From assembly GCA_040437565.1 (NCBI GenBank), contig JBDOQK010000080.1, positions 27,918 through 91,917 of the forward strand: DNA of 64,000 nt. Direction: 5' to 3'. Both the position numbers and the translations under genes were made by a program. Shown here piece after piece: positions 44,340 through 55,939 of this stretch (positions within the stretch are counted from its first letter, which is position 1; each line of letters opens with the position of its first letter). A model generated the notes under the pieces. The model had not been told where the DNA came from. It searched no databases and was given only the letters and a program-made list of their open reading frames with translations. This DNA is from Albugo candida (taxonomy: Eukaryota > Oomycota > Peronosporomycetes > Albuginales).

Positions 44340-45178
44340 CACTCTTTGAGAAATGAAATACGAGATGCAGAGAAAGCACATAAACTGTGTGCAATATCAC
44401 ACAATCACAATTGATTGCACACTGAAGACGATACGATAGTCCAATTCCTTTGTGACATTTGATTTCCGATAGTCACATCGAAGAATGTGATTTCTCACCG
44501 CTTTTTTGCAATTGTACTGCTTTCAAAAGATTACTACGCTCCGATGACAGAACAAGTGTTTGCCAATGTTACATGGAGGCAGACAGAAGGGCTCAAGCGG
44601 AGATATCCGAGTGGTTTACGAGATAGAAAACCTCCAATTCCGACGCTGCTCGACGAATCTTATGTGATAGAGATGCAGTGCTGGTGGCAGTAGTCGTCAA
44701 TCAATACGCAATTAGAGACAATTCCTTACGATAAGCTGAGAAACGTATATGAAGTCACTCTCATCGAACAGAGTTGAGATCTGTTATTCCATTCTCCTGA
44801 GCGTGTAATCAGATACGGAAAGCGCTTTTGCATTTGAAAGTGCAAACATTCATTGTACTCGTGTCACAGAGATAAACCGATACAATTGGAGGGAAGTCTA
44901 TGAAATGAGTGATGAGATCACCACATTCAAATGCCGTACATAGGCTTACAACGTGTCTTGTGGAATACTATCGCAAACAGCGTTTTGCTTTGCAGGTCGT
45001 AACACTTTTATACGCAGTTGCTGTCGTCCTTTTGAATTGAGAAACGGTATGCGTCTCTGCTCGTTTTCATAAAACACCTCCAATCGCTTCCATTGACATT
45101 CTCAGTGTCCTCCGTTGAATGTCTCTTTTTCGACGCTTCCACTTTCACAATTACTCCATTGGCATCTCCATGTGAGCT
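44340..45178. other. Intergenic stretch downstream of the THADA-like gene; nothing seen
   Basis: Only short unsupported frames are present (44,487-44,693 plus). It should include the 3' end of the THADA-like transcript. Confidence 0.4.
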
Positions 45179-48100
45179 TTATGCATTCACACTTGCTGAC
45201 ATTTGTGTGATGTGTGAGGTATGCTCTCTCACAGATACCTTGGAAACCTTTCCTGCAACGCCACTCGTCTCGTGACACAATACTTTTAATTCGGTGAGAA
45301 AGCCCGGATGGATAGCTGCCGTATTGCTTGATACGAGCATAGAGTATAAAGCCTCTGCTGCTGTCTCAACCGCTGAATCCACTTTTCGCTCTTTGACGCA
45401 AGACATTTGCACAATGCGAAGAAGAGCGTATAAACGCGGGAAAATGCGTTTATTGTACAGCACATTGTGTTGGATACTATTGTGCACATTCGCATCGAGC
45501 ACAAGCGCTTCCACAGTCGCTATGAAGGCTCCATACATTCTCTGTCGAACATTCTGAGGCACTCTGTACGAGAGAGACGATGCTGCGCTCAAATAATGCT
45601 GCATGACCAGCTCAAAATCTTGAACATCGATGCCCTTTTCCGCACGGAACACTGGAGAGGTATCACTCTGATCCGACTGCAACTCACAGCTGGAAATTGC
45701 GTGTGGTAAATTGTCACATAAAGAAAATAGCAATTCTTCGAGACAGCTTTCAGCAACAGACTCGAAATCGGAGTGAATTGTCAATGCATCCACAAGAAGA
45801 GTCATAATGTGCGACAAAAGATGTGATTCCGACAGATTTGGTGCATGGAGATGATGAAAGTGATCGTGAAACACTTGTTGTATCGCTTGTCGCGCATAGT
45901 TGCGTGTGTTTGGATCGTCCGCTTGTAGTAATGAGATTGCAGCAATCCAACAATGCGTAGCTGCTTCCTTTGAAAATGTCCAGCAAGACAGCAGCCCACA
46001 GAGACTTAGAGCTTTGCTCGCGGCTTGTCGCACGCAAACTGGAGATGAGGTATCCGCCCAATCGAGAATTTGTCGACTGAACCGAGTCCAATGCTCCAGC
46101 GGTAGTGACAGTGTCGAGGTCGTTAGAGCCTGTTGGGCTCTACACCATACCGCTAGTAGCCGGAGAGAGGCACATTGAATGTCCACATTTCGACTGCTTT
46201 TCATGACATTATATACTTTCAATCCCATTTGATGCGCCAAAAAACGACTTTGCTGATCGATTTCTCCATCCGTTCGGCGTTTACAGCATTGATAGCCAAT
46301 TTCCAAAAGTCGTACTCGACATTGCGGTTGTGTTTCATATTCCCAAAGCGATGGAAATAGCGTCAAAAGCTGCTTCAGAAAGTCTTTTGACGGCTGTCGA
46401 CTGATTGCTTTTTGTACGCAACGCATAGCGGTGTTACGTATTTCCAAATAATGACTCTGTAAAAGAGTATCTAAAAACGGGAATGGATGCAAATGTGTCG
46501 TGAAATAGAGACGAACGAGTGTTTGATTTCGTTCATACGACCCGGGACGTTGTCGTGGTACATTGGTACACAGCTGGTACAATTGATCGTGACACTTGAC
46601 GCGTACCTGTGACAGTATCTCGTTTTTGGTACTGTGATCGTCCCAATGTGACATCACAAGTACCCGATGCAGTACCTTTAATGCCTGTGCCACAATACTC
46701 ACACACAAAATTGAATCCTTCCAATACGAAATCACAGACTCAAACACTGTTACTATGATTGCCGTATTTTCTCTCTTATTCGCCTCCGTACAGTCATTCG
46801 ATGGAGTACTCATACGGGCTAACAAGTGCTCTATTTGTAAAAGCACCCCATGGATCGTATTGTTCCCCTGTAATTGGAATGGTGCATTGTGTCGCGCGCT
46901 GTGCGCTGCCATTTCGTTGGCATTAAATTGCTTCCCATTTCCGAGCGATTGTGCCAATTGACACAAAATCCCATTCACACAATCCTCTGATACAATTGCG
47001 GCTAACGCACGTGCAGCCATTTGGCGAACAGCAGCCGATTTGAGTCTTCCGCATCGAATTACATGCGGCACAAAACACTGCAAACTTGTGTCTACCACAT
47101 TATTGTCGGTATAGTGCATTGCACCCCGTATTTCGTCGTCTTCCTTTGGTTTCAGCCGACTCAAGACCATCAGAATAAAGTAAATACTCGACGATTTCGC
47201 TTCATCACCATCACCATCATCATCACCATCACCACTAGCAAAGCGCTCGTACAAAAACTGTCGAAACCCAGGACACCCTAAAAATAATGTGCTACACACT
47301 ATTCTTTCATCTCGTGCGCCATCGGCAATGCGCTTATCGCCAATAGCTCTCTGTGTAATGGCTGTGTACAGCATCATTGACGAATTACGAACCGCCCAAA
47401 TCGCCACACCAAATCCTTCAATCGCCACGTGAAAGATTGGCACAATGTACGCGCGCGTATCGTCAGCGAGGACAGCGTCCTGACATATCAATTTCAGCAC
47501 ATTGAGCGCATGAATTTTGGATCGTATTGTGCACTTCGATGCGTCGCGACGGGATGCGACTCTCAATAGCTGTTCCACCACACGTGCAAAGAGTTTTGCG
47601 TCTCTGTTGCGCGGTTCTGCGCGTAAAATAGCGAGAAAACAATACGCAAATCCGCTGCTTCTTCTCAGAATGAAATTTTGTGTGGCATCACATAATTTCT
47701 CAAGCAGAAACTCAATCCATTGCGATAACAACTGTGCGATGCGTTCGTTGGAGAGTGAGAAACGACGACAAATCCCTTCAAAATTCACAAACACACTCGC
47801 AATGGCGCCCTGGTGCTTCAATTGGAGCAGAATTCGCATTAGTAAATGACCCGAAAACCTCACGTCTTTGAAGCTCCATACAGCGCCAAGAGAATGGGAA
47901 AGTGGGAATCGTTCCATCAGCACACGAAGCAACGCACTTCCCTCGCGAACCGCCAACCAGCTTCCAACGACGATACGCTCATGTAATCCGTCTTCATCCT
48001 CCGTTACAATCAAATGCCCGCGACAATCGACACGAAGCGTATGGACCTCCTCACTGATACCCGCGACAGTAGCGGTGATGGGACCAACAACGCTGAGCAT

Positions 48101-51100
48101 ATCACTTACAGTGTCGTTTTCTGTATCGCTAATGACACTTTTTGAGAATTGGATCGATTTGTAAACGCAATTGAGAAGTTTTTGCATCAATTTCGGGTGT
48201 GCGATTACTTTCTGTGTATCAATGATCTCCAAATAATATCGCAGCGTTAAGAGGTGGCCGTGAAGGAATCGAACGGATGTCTGGTGCTCCATCACATTTC
48301 TCCATGTGCGCGTATTCCGAGCGAGTGATTCCGTCAGCATTTCAATTGGACGCAATACGAAATCGGATGTTTCCATTTCCAATGCATTGGAATTCATTTC
48401 ATTTTCAATCACTTTGATGATCGACGCTGATGTTCTTCCTCTTTTATATACAAAACAGAGTATCAAAGCGCCCGCATCACATTCGCGTTGACGAGCACAG
48501 GCAATCAATTGGAGTCCCCAATGCATTAAAGCACGCCACGTATCCGCATGCCATACTTCCGAGTCGAACGGGATGCTTTCAAGACATTTGCACGATAACG
48601 ATCGAATGATATCCCACGAGCTCGACAAAAGATGCAACAGATTCAGTAATATATGAGCTGACACGAGTGGTTTCAATGACAGAGACGTCGATGGGAACAT
48701 TTCAAAGCAAAGTAAAAGCACTTGGAGACCCATAATGGTTCGTGTTGGAACGGATCCGACGGCAATGGAATCGATGATATAACGACAAAGCCACTTTTGG
48801 AAAGCTACTGCGAGTGCTACTTGCTTTTGATCCATGTGACAACTCTTTTCAGTGAGTCTCACAGCCTCGCGGATACGAAGAAAAATCGATTTCAGTCCAA
48901 TTAATGCATTCATTCGATCGGAAGGAGCGATTTCGTGGGAACTTTGCGATAAAAACGATTTCAGGAGGTTCAATTCTGCTTCCGATGGCATTATCGTCGA
49001 CTTGAGTGAGGCTGAAAGCGCGTCGAATGCTGCTCCTCGGATATCAGCGCTCGCATGACGTAAGCCAACAGCGATCTCATCCAAGGCCTCAAAATGATTC
49101 TCATGCAATTGTTGGCGTGTAAACCGTTTCCTGGCGTACTTTGTAATGTGCAAAAGCGGCCACAGATGCGCGGAAGACTGCTTCCAATCGCTCCCAACCG
49201 CTCGTGCAAGTGTGAAAAGCAGAGACGCATCGACACCAAAAAGAAGCGGAAATGTGTATGAGACCAAACGCCTACGAAATCGGAAATCATTGGATCCGAT
49301 CGCTTTATAAATTGCCACAATTAATTGATTTTGGAAGCATTCTTTCTCTGTGTCAATTGCTTTGAGGAGCTCAACGAGTGATTCCGAAGCCATTGCGTAC
49401 GTCTCATCCGACGCGATGGCACCGACGATATCCGACACGAATTCCTGATTTTGCTTCCACACAGATAGCACATCGACACGCTTTTCCTTCAACAGAATCG
49501 AAATCATTGCGTACTTTGCTCGACGATTGGATCGTAGCTCCAAGATTTCAGATACGATTGGCATCCATTCGATTTGCAGCTGTAGTAAATGCGAAAAAAG
49601 CGACGGCATGAAATGATACATTTTCTTTGACGGATGATCCCAATGCGAAAGAACAAGTGCAAATATCTTTCTCAGTGTCGCTGTGCTCGTACACGCGTTC
49701 CCTGTCGACTGATAATTGTCACGGAGTCGACGTAATGCGATCTCTAACACTTGGATTCCGTATAAACGGACGAGAAAGGCTTCCGTCATACAAATGGAGT
49801 GTATCTGTAAAAGGAGATCTTCCAACACACAAATGGCGGAATTCGTCGATTTAAAGTGACCACAAAGCTCCTCATTGCCGCTGCATGTGATCACTGCCCG
49901 ATATACTGCCAGTCGGACGTACACATTGTCCTGTTGACTGGAAATCTGTGCAGAGAAAATCTCTTTGCACTGACAAATGTGTTGAGAGCAGACAACGCAC
50001 ACACTGTCTGTTGATTTATCCAAAGCAAATAATTCGATGCTGCAAAGTGTCTGACGGAAAATGAAATTCTTACGAGTTTCCAGCGTTACGCATTGCATCA
50101 AAGGGTTCATTTCAATCCAATTTCGGTACAGTGAGATGCCACAGAGCGCTACTTGTGTCAATACGTCTTTCGGCATCCCTTTGTGCTGCAAAAGGACGCA
50201 GCAATGTCTCATCAGCGTATACATCTGCTGCCAAATACCATCTCTGTTCGACAGTATCGAATCGTCTTTTTTGAGTGAATTCAACCGCTTCCATAGCGTG
50301 TTCTTAGAGCACAAAAGAAGTAAACATTTGACAACAAGTTGAGCGTTTTCGAGAGCCATAGCGTTTGTATGCGAAACGATTGCTTTGAGAGTATTATTTT
50401 GACAGCATCGCTCGAGTTGGGTCGTTAGATAACGCAATACGCGCTGTAGCGAGTCACACGCACAGCGGAGCACAAAAGAAGACATCAGAAATTGAGATTC
50501 CAACATCAAACGAAGTATTTCGAGCCTCAAAAAGGTACTATTCGACTGCGTGCAGACATTCGATGCGATTTCGTTGATGTACAGCTCCATTTCATTGCAA
50601 AGGACTGTGTGGAGATTTGGTGGCTCGGGAAATAACTTGAAAATTGTATAGAGAGCGGTAAGAAGTGATTTTCGAAGGCGATCATTGCTGTCGTACATTG
50701 CCGAAAACAGTCGAAATAAAAGACGCGATAGAGTTCGAAAGCATTGTAAAGTGTCGATAGTAAAGACACTGTGTTTCTGTTGTATTTGGATGCATTTCGC
50801 ACGCAGCGATTGGATGCAATTGAGCTGAGCGTAAACGGATGGACATGCGGTAAGTTGCTCGTACCATTCGGAAACGTCGACAAATGGCTCTGATACATTG
50901 CATAGCAATTCATTGCGTGGCACGGAAGCGACATACACTTTNNNNNNNNNNNNNNNNNNNNNNNNNNNNNNNNNNNNNNNNNNNNNNNNNNNNNNNNNNN
51001 NNNNNNNNNNNNNNNNNNNNNNNNNNNNNNNNNNNNNNNNNAACAGTCGAAATAAAAGACGCGATAGAGTTCGAAAGCATTGTAAAGTGTCGATAGTAAA

Positions 51101-51546
51101 GACACTGTGTTTCTGTTGTATTTGGATGCATTTCGCACGCAGCGATTGGATGCAATTGAGCTGAGCGTAAACGGATGGACATGCGGTAAGTTGCTCGTAC
51201 CATTCGGAAACGTCGACAAATGGCTCTGATACATTGCATAGCAATTCATTGCGTGGCACGGAAGCGACATACACTTTGAAATTGACAGCGGGAGGATCCA
51301 ATGGGCTCACAAAGCCGTCGCACGGCTCTGTGAGCCCATTGGATCCTCCCGCTGTCAATTTCAAAGTGTATGTCGCTTCCGTGCCACGCAATGAATTGCT
51401 ATGCAATGTATCAGAGCCATTTGTCGACNNNNNNNNNNNNNNNNNNNNNNNNNNNNNNNNNNNNNNNNNNNNNNNNNNNNNNNNNNNNNNNNNNNNNNNN
51501 NNNNNNNNNNNNNNNNNNNNNNNNNNNNCTTTTTTTTTCGGACCAT
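45179..51546 (-). CDS. THADA: THADA/Trm732-like giant HEAT-type protein (tRNA 2'-O-methylation partner)
   Basis: From 50,941 down to the TAA at 45,179 there is one uninterrupted frame of 1,920 residues, close to the about 1,950 of animal THADA. It is all-helical, HEAT/armadillo-like. The diagnostic DUF2428 region lies at about 47,300-47,750: LRRSSGFAYCFLAIL, then HALNVLKLICQDAVL, then GFGVAIWAVRNSSMMLYTAI. Yeast Trm732 partners the Trm7 methyltransferase to modify position 32 of the tRNA anticodon loop; the same role is inferred here. The 5' end is scrambled by two N gaps, a repeated 236 bp flank and a palindrome. I place the real start at ATG 51,546 (MVRKKK..., preceded by an initiator-like motif), with some N-terminal codons lost. 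The open frame that begins at 51,406 inside the palindrome is an artefact. Confidence 0.9.
47202..47234. repeat. (CAT/CAC)n microsatellite inside the THADA-like gene
   Basis: Triplet-periodic repeat. On the coding strand it encodes an Asp/Gly-rich run (DGDDDGDGDEA) just after the DUF2428 core, so length changes would stay in frame. Confidence 0.8.
50942..51041. other. Assembly gap (100 N) with duplicated flanks
   Basis: The 236 bases 50,706-50,941 recur at 51,042-51,277. Unmerged contig overlap within the THADA-like gene; the duplicated exon sequence is not real. Confidence 0.92.
51212..51428. repeat. Near-perfect 217 bp palindrome
   Basis: The left arm starts GTCGACAAATGGCTCTGATA and the right arm ends in its reverse complement. 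The centre is at about 51,320, with only one arm mismatch near the middle and a loop of about three bases. It is abutted by an N gap on the right (51,429) and lies just outside a duplicated contig end on the left. A fold-back artefact at a contig end is more likely than a genomic inverted repeat, because it copies the coding strand of the THADA-like gene onto the other strand. Confidence 0.9.
51429..51528. other. Assembly gap (100 N)
   Basis: It separates the palindrome from the probable start codon region of the THADA-like gene. It hides the N-terminal codons between MVRKKK and DGFVSPLDPP; its true size is unknown. Confidence 0.8.
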
Positions 51547-51561
51547 TCGATGTTGCAGTTA

Positions 51562-51579
51562 CATCAATTTAGGATGAGA
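51562..51579 (-). promoter_or_regulatory. Initiator-like motif of the THADA-like gene
   Basis: The minus strand reads TCTCATCCTAAATTGATG, close to the oomycete initiator pattern, 15 bases before ATG 51,546. It supports MVRKKK as the real N-terminus. Confidence 0.35.
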
Positions 51580-52321
51580 CTTTAGATCAGGAAAATTGGA
51601 AGCGTAATTAGGACGCGGTGTGAGGGAACATATTGGATGTGCATTCGTACGTCATGTATGCTGTACGGTACGGGATCGAGAAAGACATATGTAGGGATTA
51701 CGTTATCATTATATGTCTTGTCGATTATCGCAACTATGGGGTCATAGCTACGAAGCGTGCAAGACAATGAACGTCTTCGAATATAGCGCCATGGATCCGA
51801 TTCCGTTGATGACAAAGACCTCAATTTTGACTTATTGATAGAAGACGCATCCAAGCGATATTGAACCTTGACGTTAGTATTTCCATTTCCCCAAATTGAT
51901 TGGTAGAATCACTCCGACAAATGAGTATAATCGATACCGCTTTCCATTGAATTATTCTTTACAATTCAAACTGCAATTCGAATAGATCTCTCATTCTGCG
52001 CTATATCGCTTTATATGTGCACACTTTCAATCCTACTCGTTCAACTGAAGCGCCTTCACATAAAACCATTGCACCACGTTCTCACTAATTCTCGCAATCG
52101 GCAAGCATTACAATACACCTGAATGATGATTTCCACCAATTAGCTTCCCCCATTTGCTGTTACAAACACCCAACGTGACGCGTCATGCGATTCAAAAGTA
52201 AACTCAAAAAAGTATTTTAATTAAACACTTTTTAGCAAATCACAATTTCAAAATCGCAAGTTAAAGACTTGAAGTTTTGTGCTGCACGTAATACTAACTG
52301 ACAGAGGAAGAATGACTGTCT
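51580..52321. other. Intergenic; no gene seen
   Basis: A 90-codon minus-strand frame (51,582-51,854) has no recognisable domain and overlaps the likely promoter of the THADA-like gene. It is not supported. Confidence 0.4.
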
Positions 52322-53521
52322 CTAGACATGATTGGTATTGGCTGTAGTTCCGTGCTTTCGCTCTCCAAGCAGTCGAAAGTACTGACATAGATAACAGCTT
52401 GCGTCCATTCTACCTTGATCTGCCAAGTCAAAACGCGGGTACCCGTGGACGTGACAATAGCTTGTCATATTTTGAGGCTCGTGACACGACGGCGCGCGAT
52501 TGATTGCAGCATTTCGCATTTGACGAGAATCGCTACCCTCCGCTTGACTCGCACTGTTGTTGATACCACGATCCTTCAAAACATGAAGATCTCTCATGAC
52601 AGCGCGTACATCAGATCGTATCATTTCCACATCTTCTTGAAGCTTGTGATACGCAGGGGTGTCCGAACGTCGAGTTAAATTGCGTGAAGCGGTTGACTGT
52701 GCGCAAGTTTCATTTCCAGATGATCGATAGGAGATAGCACTTCCATTCACAGTCCCTGAACATTCCCAGCTTACTTGGTGATGAACGGCTTCTAATTGTC
52801 CCGATATTTTATCCAGATAATCGTTTATATTGGAATTTGTATGGACATATGACTCGCTAAGTTGATCCAATTGCGTCTTACATGCTAAAAGCTCAAAACG
52901 AACATTAGACAGATCCTGCTCACTCCCTGCTGCATCATCTTGATTTCTATTGAACGGTTTCAATTCTGATATTTCATGAATCTGTTGATCTTCCTGCTTT
53001 TGAAATTCTTCATTCAAAAACGTCGAAAAATGACTATATCGATCGAGATATCGCACTTTAGACAAACACGTCGCTATTTTCTTCAATATATCATGTTTCA
53101 AAGCATCTCGAACAGCCATCGACTCCTGATACGAAGCATTTAATGCATCTAAATCTCTCTCTACTTCGACCAGAGTCGGAAGTGTCAAATGCTGTGATTG
53201 CTTCAGTTTCGTCACATCTGCTTGTAGATCACGATTCTCTGCTTGTAGATCTTCATTCTGTAGTTTTAACGACTGAATCTCATCTTCAAACGCACTGCTT
53301 CTTACGTGTTGCTTTCGTGCCGTTGAGAATCTATAATGAGCTTCTATTTCATTTCCAGTAGTAATTTTCCTCTTTCGCTTTGTTCTGGAAATGGACGTAC
53401 CACCGGAGAGGCAGGAAGACGTCGTTACGGATGTTCTTATGTTAACGTCTTTGCGCATGTTCTCTCCACGTAGCGTGATGCTCGAATCCTCACAATTAGT
53501 GCAATTACATGTTCTTGTCAT
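52322..53521 (-). CDS. Leucine-zipper coiled-coil protein, possibly bZIP-derived
   Basis: 399 residues, single exon. A basic stretch (TKRKRK at 47-52, ARKQHVR at 68-74) is followed by perfect heptad leucines L85, L92, L99 and L106 in an Asn/Glu/Gln-rich helix, which is the general layout of a bZIP. The strict N-x7-R of the bZIP basic region is missing, so DNA binding is uncertain. A second coiled-coil stretch covers about 115-260, then a Ser/Asn-rich linker. The C-terminus has CHVHGYPRFD...CYLCQYF, which could bind zinc through Cys/His ligands. No signal peptide. Head-to-tail with CFAP45 and the THADA-like gene on the same strand. Family not recognised; a nuclear or centrosomal/basal-body protein are both possible. 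Confidence 0.75.
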   Translation of the reverse strand: MTRTCNCTNCEDSSITLRGENMRKDVNIRTSVTTSSCLSGGTSISRTKRKRKITTGNEIEAHYRFSTARKQHVRSSAFEDEIQSLKLQNEDLQAENRDLQADVTKLKQSQHLTLPTLVEVERDLDALNASYQESMAVRDALKHDILKKIATCLSKVRYLDRYSHFSTFLNEEFQKQEDQQIHEISELKPFNRNQDDAAGSEQDLSNVRFELLACKTQLDQLSESYVHTNSNINDYLDKISGQLEAVHHQVSWECSGTVNGSAISYRSSGNETCAQSTASRNLTRRSDTPAYHKLQEDVEMIRSDVRAVMRDLHVLKDRGINNSASQAEGSDSRQMRNAAINRAPSCHEPQNMTSYCHVHGYPRFDLADQGRMDASCYLCQYFRLLGERKHGTTANTNHV

Positions 53522-53552
53522 TATAATGGCTATGACGGAGTGTTTGTATCGA

Positions 53553-53569
53553 CCTTTATTTAGAATGGT
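53553..53569 (-). promoter_or_regulatory. Initiator-like motif of the coiled-coil gene
   Basis: The minus strand reads ACCATTCTAAATAAAGG, similar to the oomycete initiator core, about 30 bases before ATG 53,521. Weak evidence by itself. Confidence 0.25.
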
Positions 53570-54550
53570 ACGGAACTTGTCTGCGATCTGATCGCTTATT
53601 GGCTATATTCATTTTTGATCGCAATTGCGCGCCGCTTTCCTCCGAGCGCTTCCTCTACGCAGTCAATACGCACGATTTCGCTTGCTTTAGACAACAGACA
53701 AACAGCGGAATCTTTCATACACGTAGAAACTATATATTTTCGTGAATGATTTCGAACGTGCGTTTATGTACCCGACATTTTCCTTTGATGAACGAACAGG
53801 AGACATTATATCTGTTCGTAGGTTTTGTGTCAAAACGCTTTGAGAATGTCGACAGCGAATGGATCGATTGAAAAAGAGCAATATCGAAAAGTGTTAATTG
53901 AAGTGAAAGATTATCGACTGTTTGGACTGTAAATTGGGGAAATAAAGCTTTGTAATGGATCAGCATCATCCAACGCTACCTACACGCGTGCCTGTGAGGA
54001 GTTGACAGATTCAGCATTAGAGTCTGTATGATGGAACCCATCAGTCTCTTGGTATTTGAGTAATACAAAACAAACAAAAGCGACATTTGCACGCATTCGC
54101 ATTGTCAAAACCATACAAGTCGATCTGATGCGGCATTCGGATGTGGTGGCAGTGTTCAGTGGCGTTTATAAGCGGCCTGGCGGAAGAATAGCTTGATATG
54201 CGCGATTTCAACTCTTGCTAGTGTTTTTGATGTCCTTGGCGATGGAATCACTTTGAAGTCGGGTGTAATAGCAATTTTGGGCAAGGCTCCTAAATATCCT
54301 GACAATGGTCGATTCAATTCGCTCAGGGTACCGCATGGACCGAAGTCGCCACAAAGCAGAAAACTCATTTCTGAAAAGTAAATGAATGTGCTGAATGCAA
54401 GTTTTTCTTCACTCATATCCAATTCCCTTTTACTCGCAATCGCTCACTGCGCAAGAACAATGGCTTCCAATGGTTCTAAATCCAATGCTTCTACAAGCAA
54501 CAACGCTACTTTTTATAGTACCCGCCCGACATTCGTCAAGTGCTCAGCAC
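53570..54550. other. Intergenic; one unsupported small minus-strand frame
   Basis: An 88-codon minus-strand frame at 54,156-54,422 (contains CGTLSELNRPLSGYLGALP) and overlapping plus-strand frames at 54,193-54,663 have ordinary composition but no family match that I recognise. One of them could be a small gene or exon; I cannot choose. Confidence 0.3.
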
Positions 54551-55939
54551 TCACGTATCAGTTTGACTTATTGTCATGCGCTTCAATTCCAATAAATAGA
54601 TTTCCGGAACATTTTGCTTCCTCAATTTCTCTAAAGTTTCCTGACGTACCTTTTCCGCTATAATGCATTCTTTTGTCTGTTTTTTCTGTCGATATGTTGC
54701 ATTGACAGCATCAATTTGCTTTGTTTGATTCCGAGATAAAGCATTATTGCGTATTTGTTCTTCCAATTGCTCGCGATACGCCATTTGACGGTGTCTGTGG
54801 ATTTCCATAGAGTCCACTTGCTTTTGTACAACTTCCTTCTCCATTTCCATAGAAAGCTTGTTCAGCTTAGTTTCTGCATCTTTTTCCTTATTTCTTAATG
54901 CTTGACGCAACTGTATTTGCTCCGTGCGATCGTCGCTGACACGCTGTATTGCTTTTCTATGCTCTATTTTTTGGAGGTCTTCCTTGCGTCGAAGACGCAT
55001 CTCCATAGCCTCATATGCTCTCTTAGCTCGTATCTCGTCCTCAAAAGAACGTGTGTCGCTTGTTTTCTGCTGTTTGGCACAAAGCTTAGCAAACTGCTGC
55101 TCCTTCAATTTATCAAGTTCGAGCTTTTCTTTTCGGCGAGCCTCCTCCTCAGACGCTTTTCGACGCAAGAACGCTCGCATCATGCCCTCTTCATACTTTT
55201 TGCGATCTATCTCTGCTGCTTTGTGACTTTGAAGACGCTCATTTGTCTGGCGAATTTGCACTAAATTCTTCTTGATGGAATCTCGTTGTTTCTCAACTTT
55301 CATCTTTTCTTCAGCTTCATACTTTTTGTACATTTGAAGCACTCGACTCCCTTCGAGCGCTTTCGCTTCTTCTTCCCATATTTTCTTCTTTTGTCGCTCA
55401 TTAATCTGATCCTCCAATGCATTTCTTGCCTCCAGTGCGTTTAATCGTTTCTCTTCCCGAGCTTTATTGCATCGGTTCAGCTCTTTGTATCTTTCTTGCT
55501 CCATTCTATCGTCATGAGATTTATTGTATCGCGCTTCTCGTGCTTGATTCTCTTTATATTGTTTACACAGTTTGTCACAATCAGCATATCCCTGTGCTTG
55601 TATTGCAAGCGACTGAATACGACGAATAGAAGCGACATGCTGATGCATATTGACGTCCTCATCAACGAGCGGAGCCTTCCATAATTGTTCAATGTCCATT
55701 TTCAACGTCGCTTGCTCGCGTCGAACTCGAATGCCGTCTCCGTCTTCCATCATAATTCGTTTTCGCTCTTGCATCTTATTCTGAGCGTCTGATGGCGTAT
55801 GTGATCCGCCCTCGTTAATGTATCGTTCATCTGAAGACACTTGTGCACGTAATTTCATTTCATCATAGTTTTCTTGCGTAACAGTACACGTTCCTGCTAT
55901 ATTTCTTCCTGCAAGCCGATGCGTCGATCCCTGAGTCAT
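54551..55939 (-). CDS. CFAP45: CFAP45 (CCDC19-like) flagellar microtubule inner protein
   Basis: 462 residues, single exon, start ATG 55,939. After about 60 low-complexity residues it is one long Glu/Lys/Arg/Gln-rich helix with the trichohyalin-plectin-homology character. Landmarks match CFAP45: an EIRAKRAYEAMEMRLRRKE segment, a late EEQIRNN region, and the C-terminal ETLEKLRKQNVPEIYLLEL, where animal CFAP45 has a KKLEELRATGLPEKY-type ending. CFAP45 binds inside doublet microtubules of motile cilia and binds AMP in animals; a structural role in the zoospore flagellum is inferred. It is somewhat shorter than the animal protein (about 550). It shares the flagellar theme with the kinesin-2 gene 17 kb away. 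Confidence 0.85.
   Translation of the reverse strand: MTQGSTHRLAGRNIAGTCTVTQENYDEMKLRAQVSSDERYINEGGSHTPSDAQNKMQERKRIMMEDGDGIRVRREQATLKMDIEQLWKAPLVDEDVNMHQHVASIRRIQSLAIQAQGYADCDKLCKQYKENQAREARYNKSHDDRMEQERYKELNRCNKAREEKRLNALEARNALEDQINERQKKKIWEEEAKALEGSRVLQMYKKYEAEEKMKVEKQRDSIKKNLVQIRQTNERLQSHKAAEIDRKKYEEGMMRAFLRRKASEEEARRKEKLELDKLKEQQFAKLCAKQQKTSDTRSFEDEIRAKRAYEAMEMRLRRKEDLQKIEHRKAIQRVSDDRTEQIQLRQALRNKEKDAETKLNKLSMEMEKEVVQKQVDSMEIHRHRQMAYREQLEEQIRNNALSRNQTKQIDAVNATYRQKKQTKECIIAEKVRQETLEKLRKQNVPEIYLLELKRMTISQTDT

Noticed and set aside
51234-51572. Plus-strand open frame reading the THADA N-terminal peptide
   Set aside because: It is the fold-back arm of the palindrome, not a second gene.
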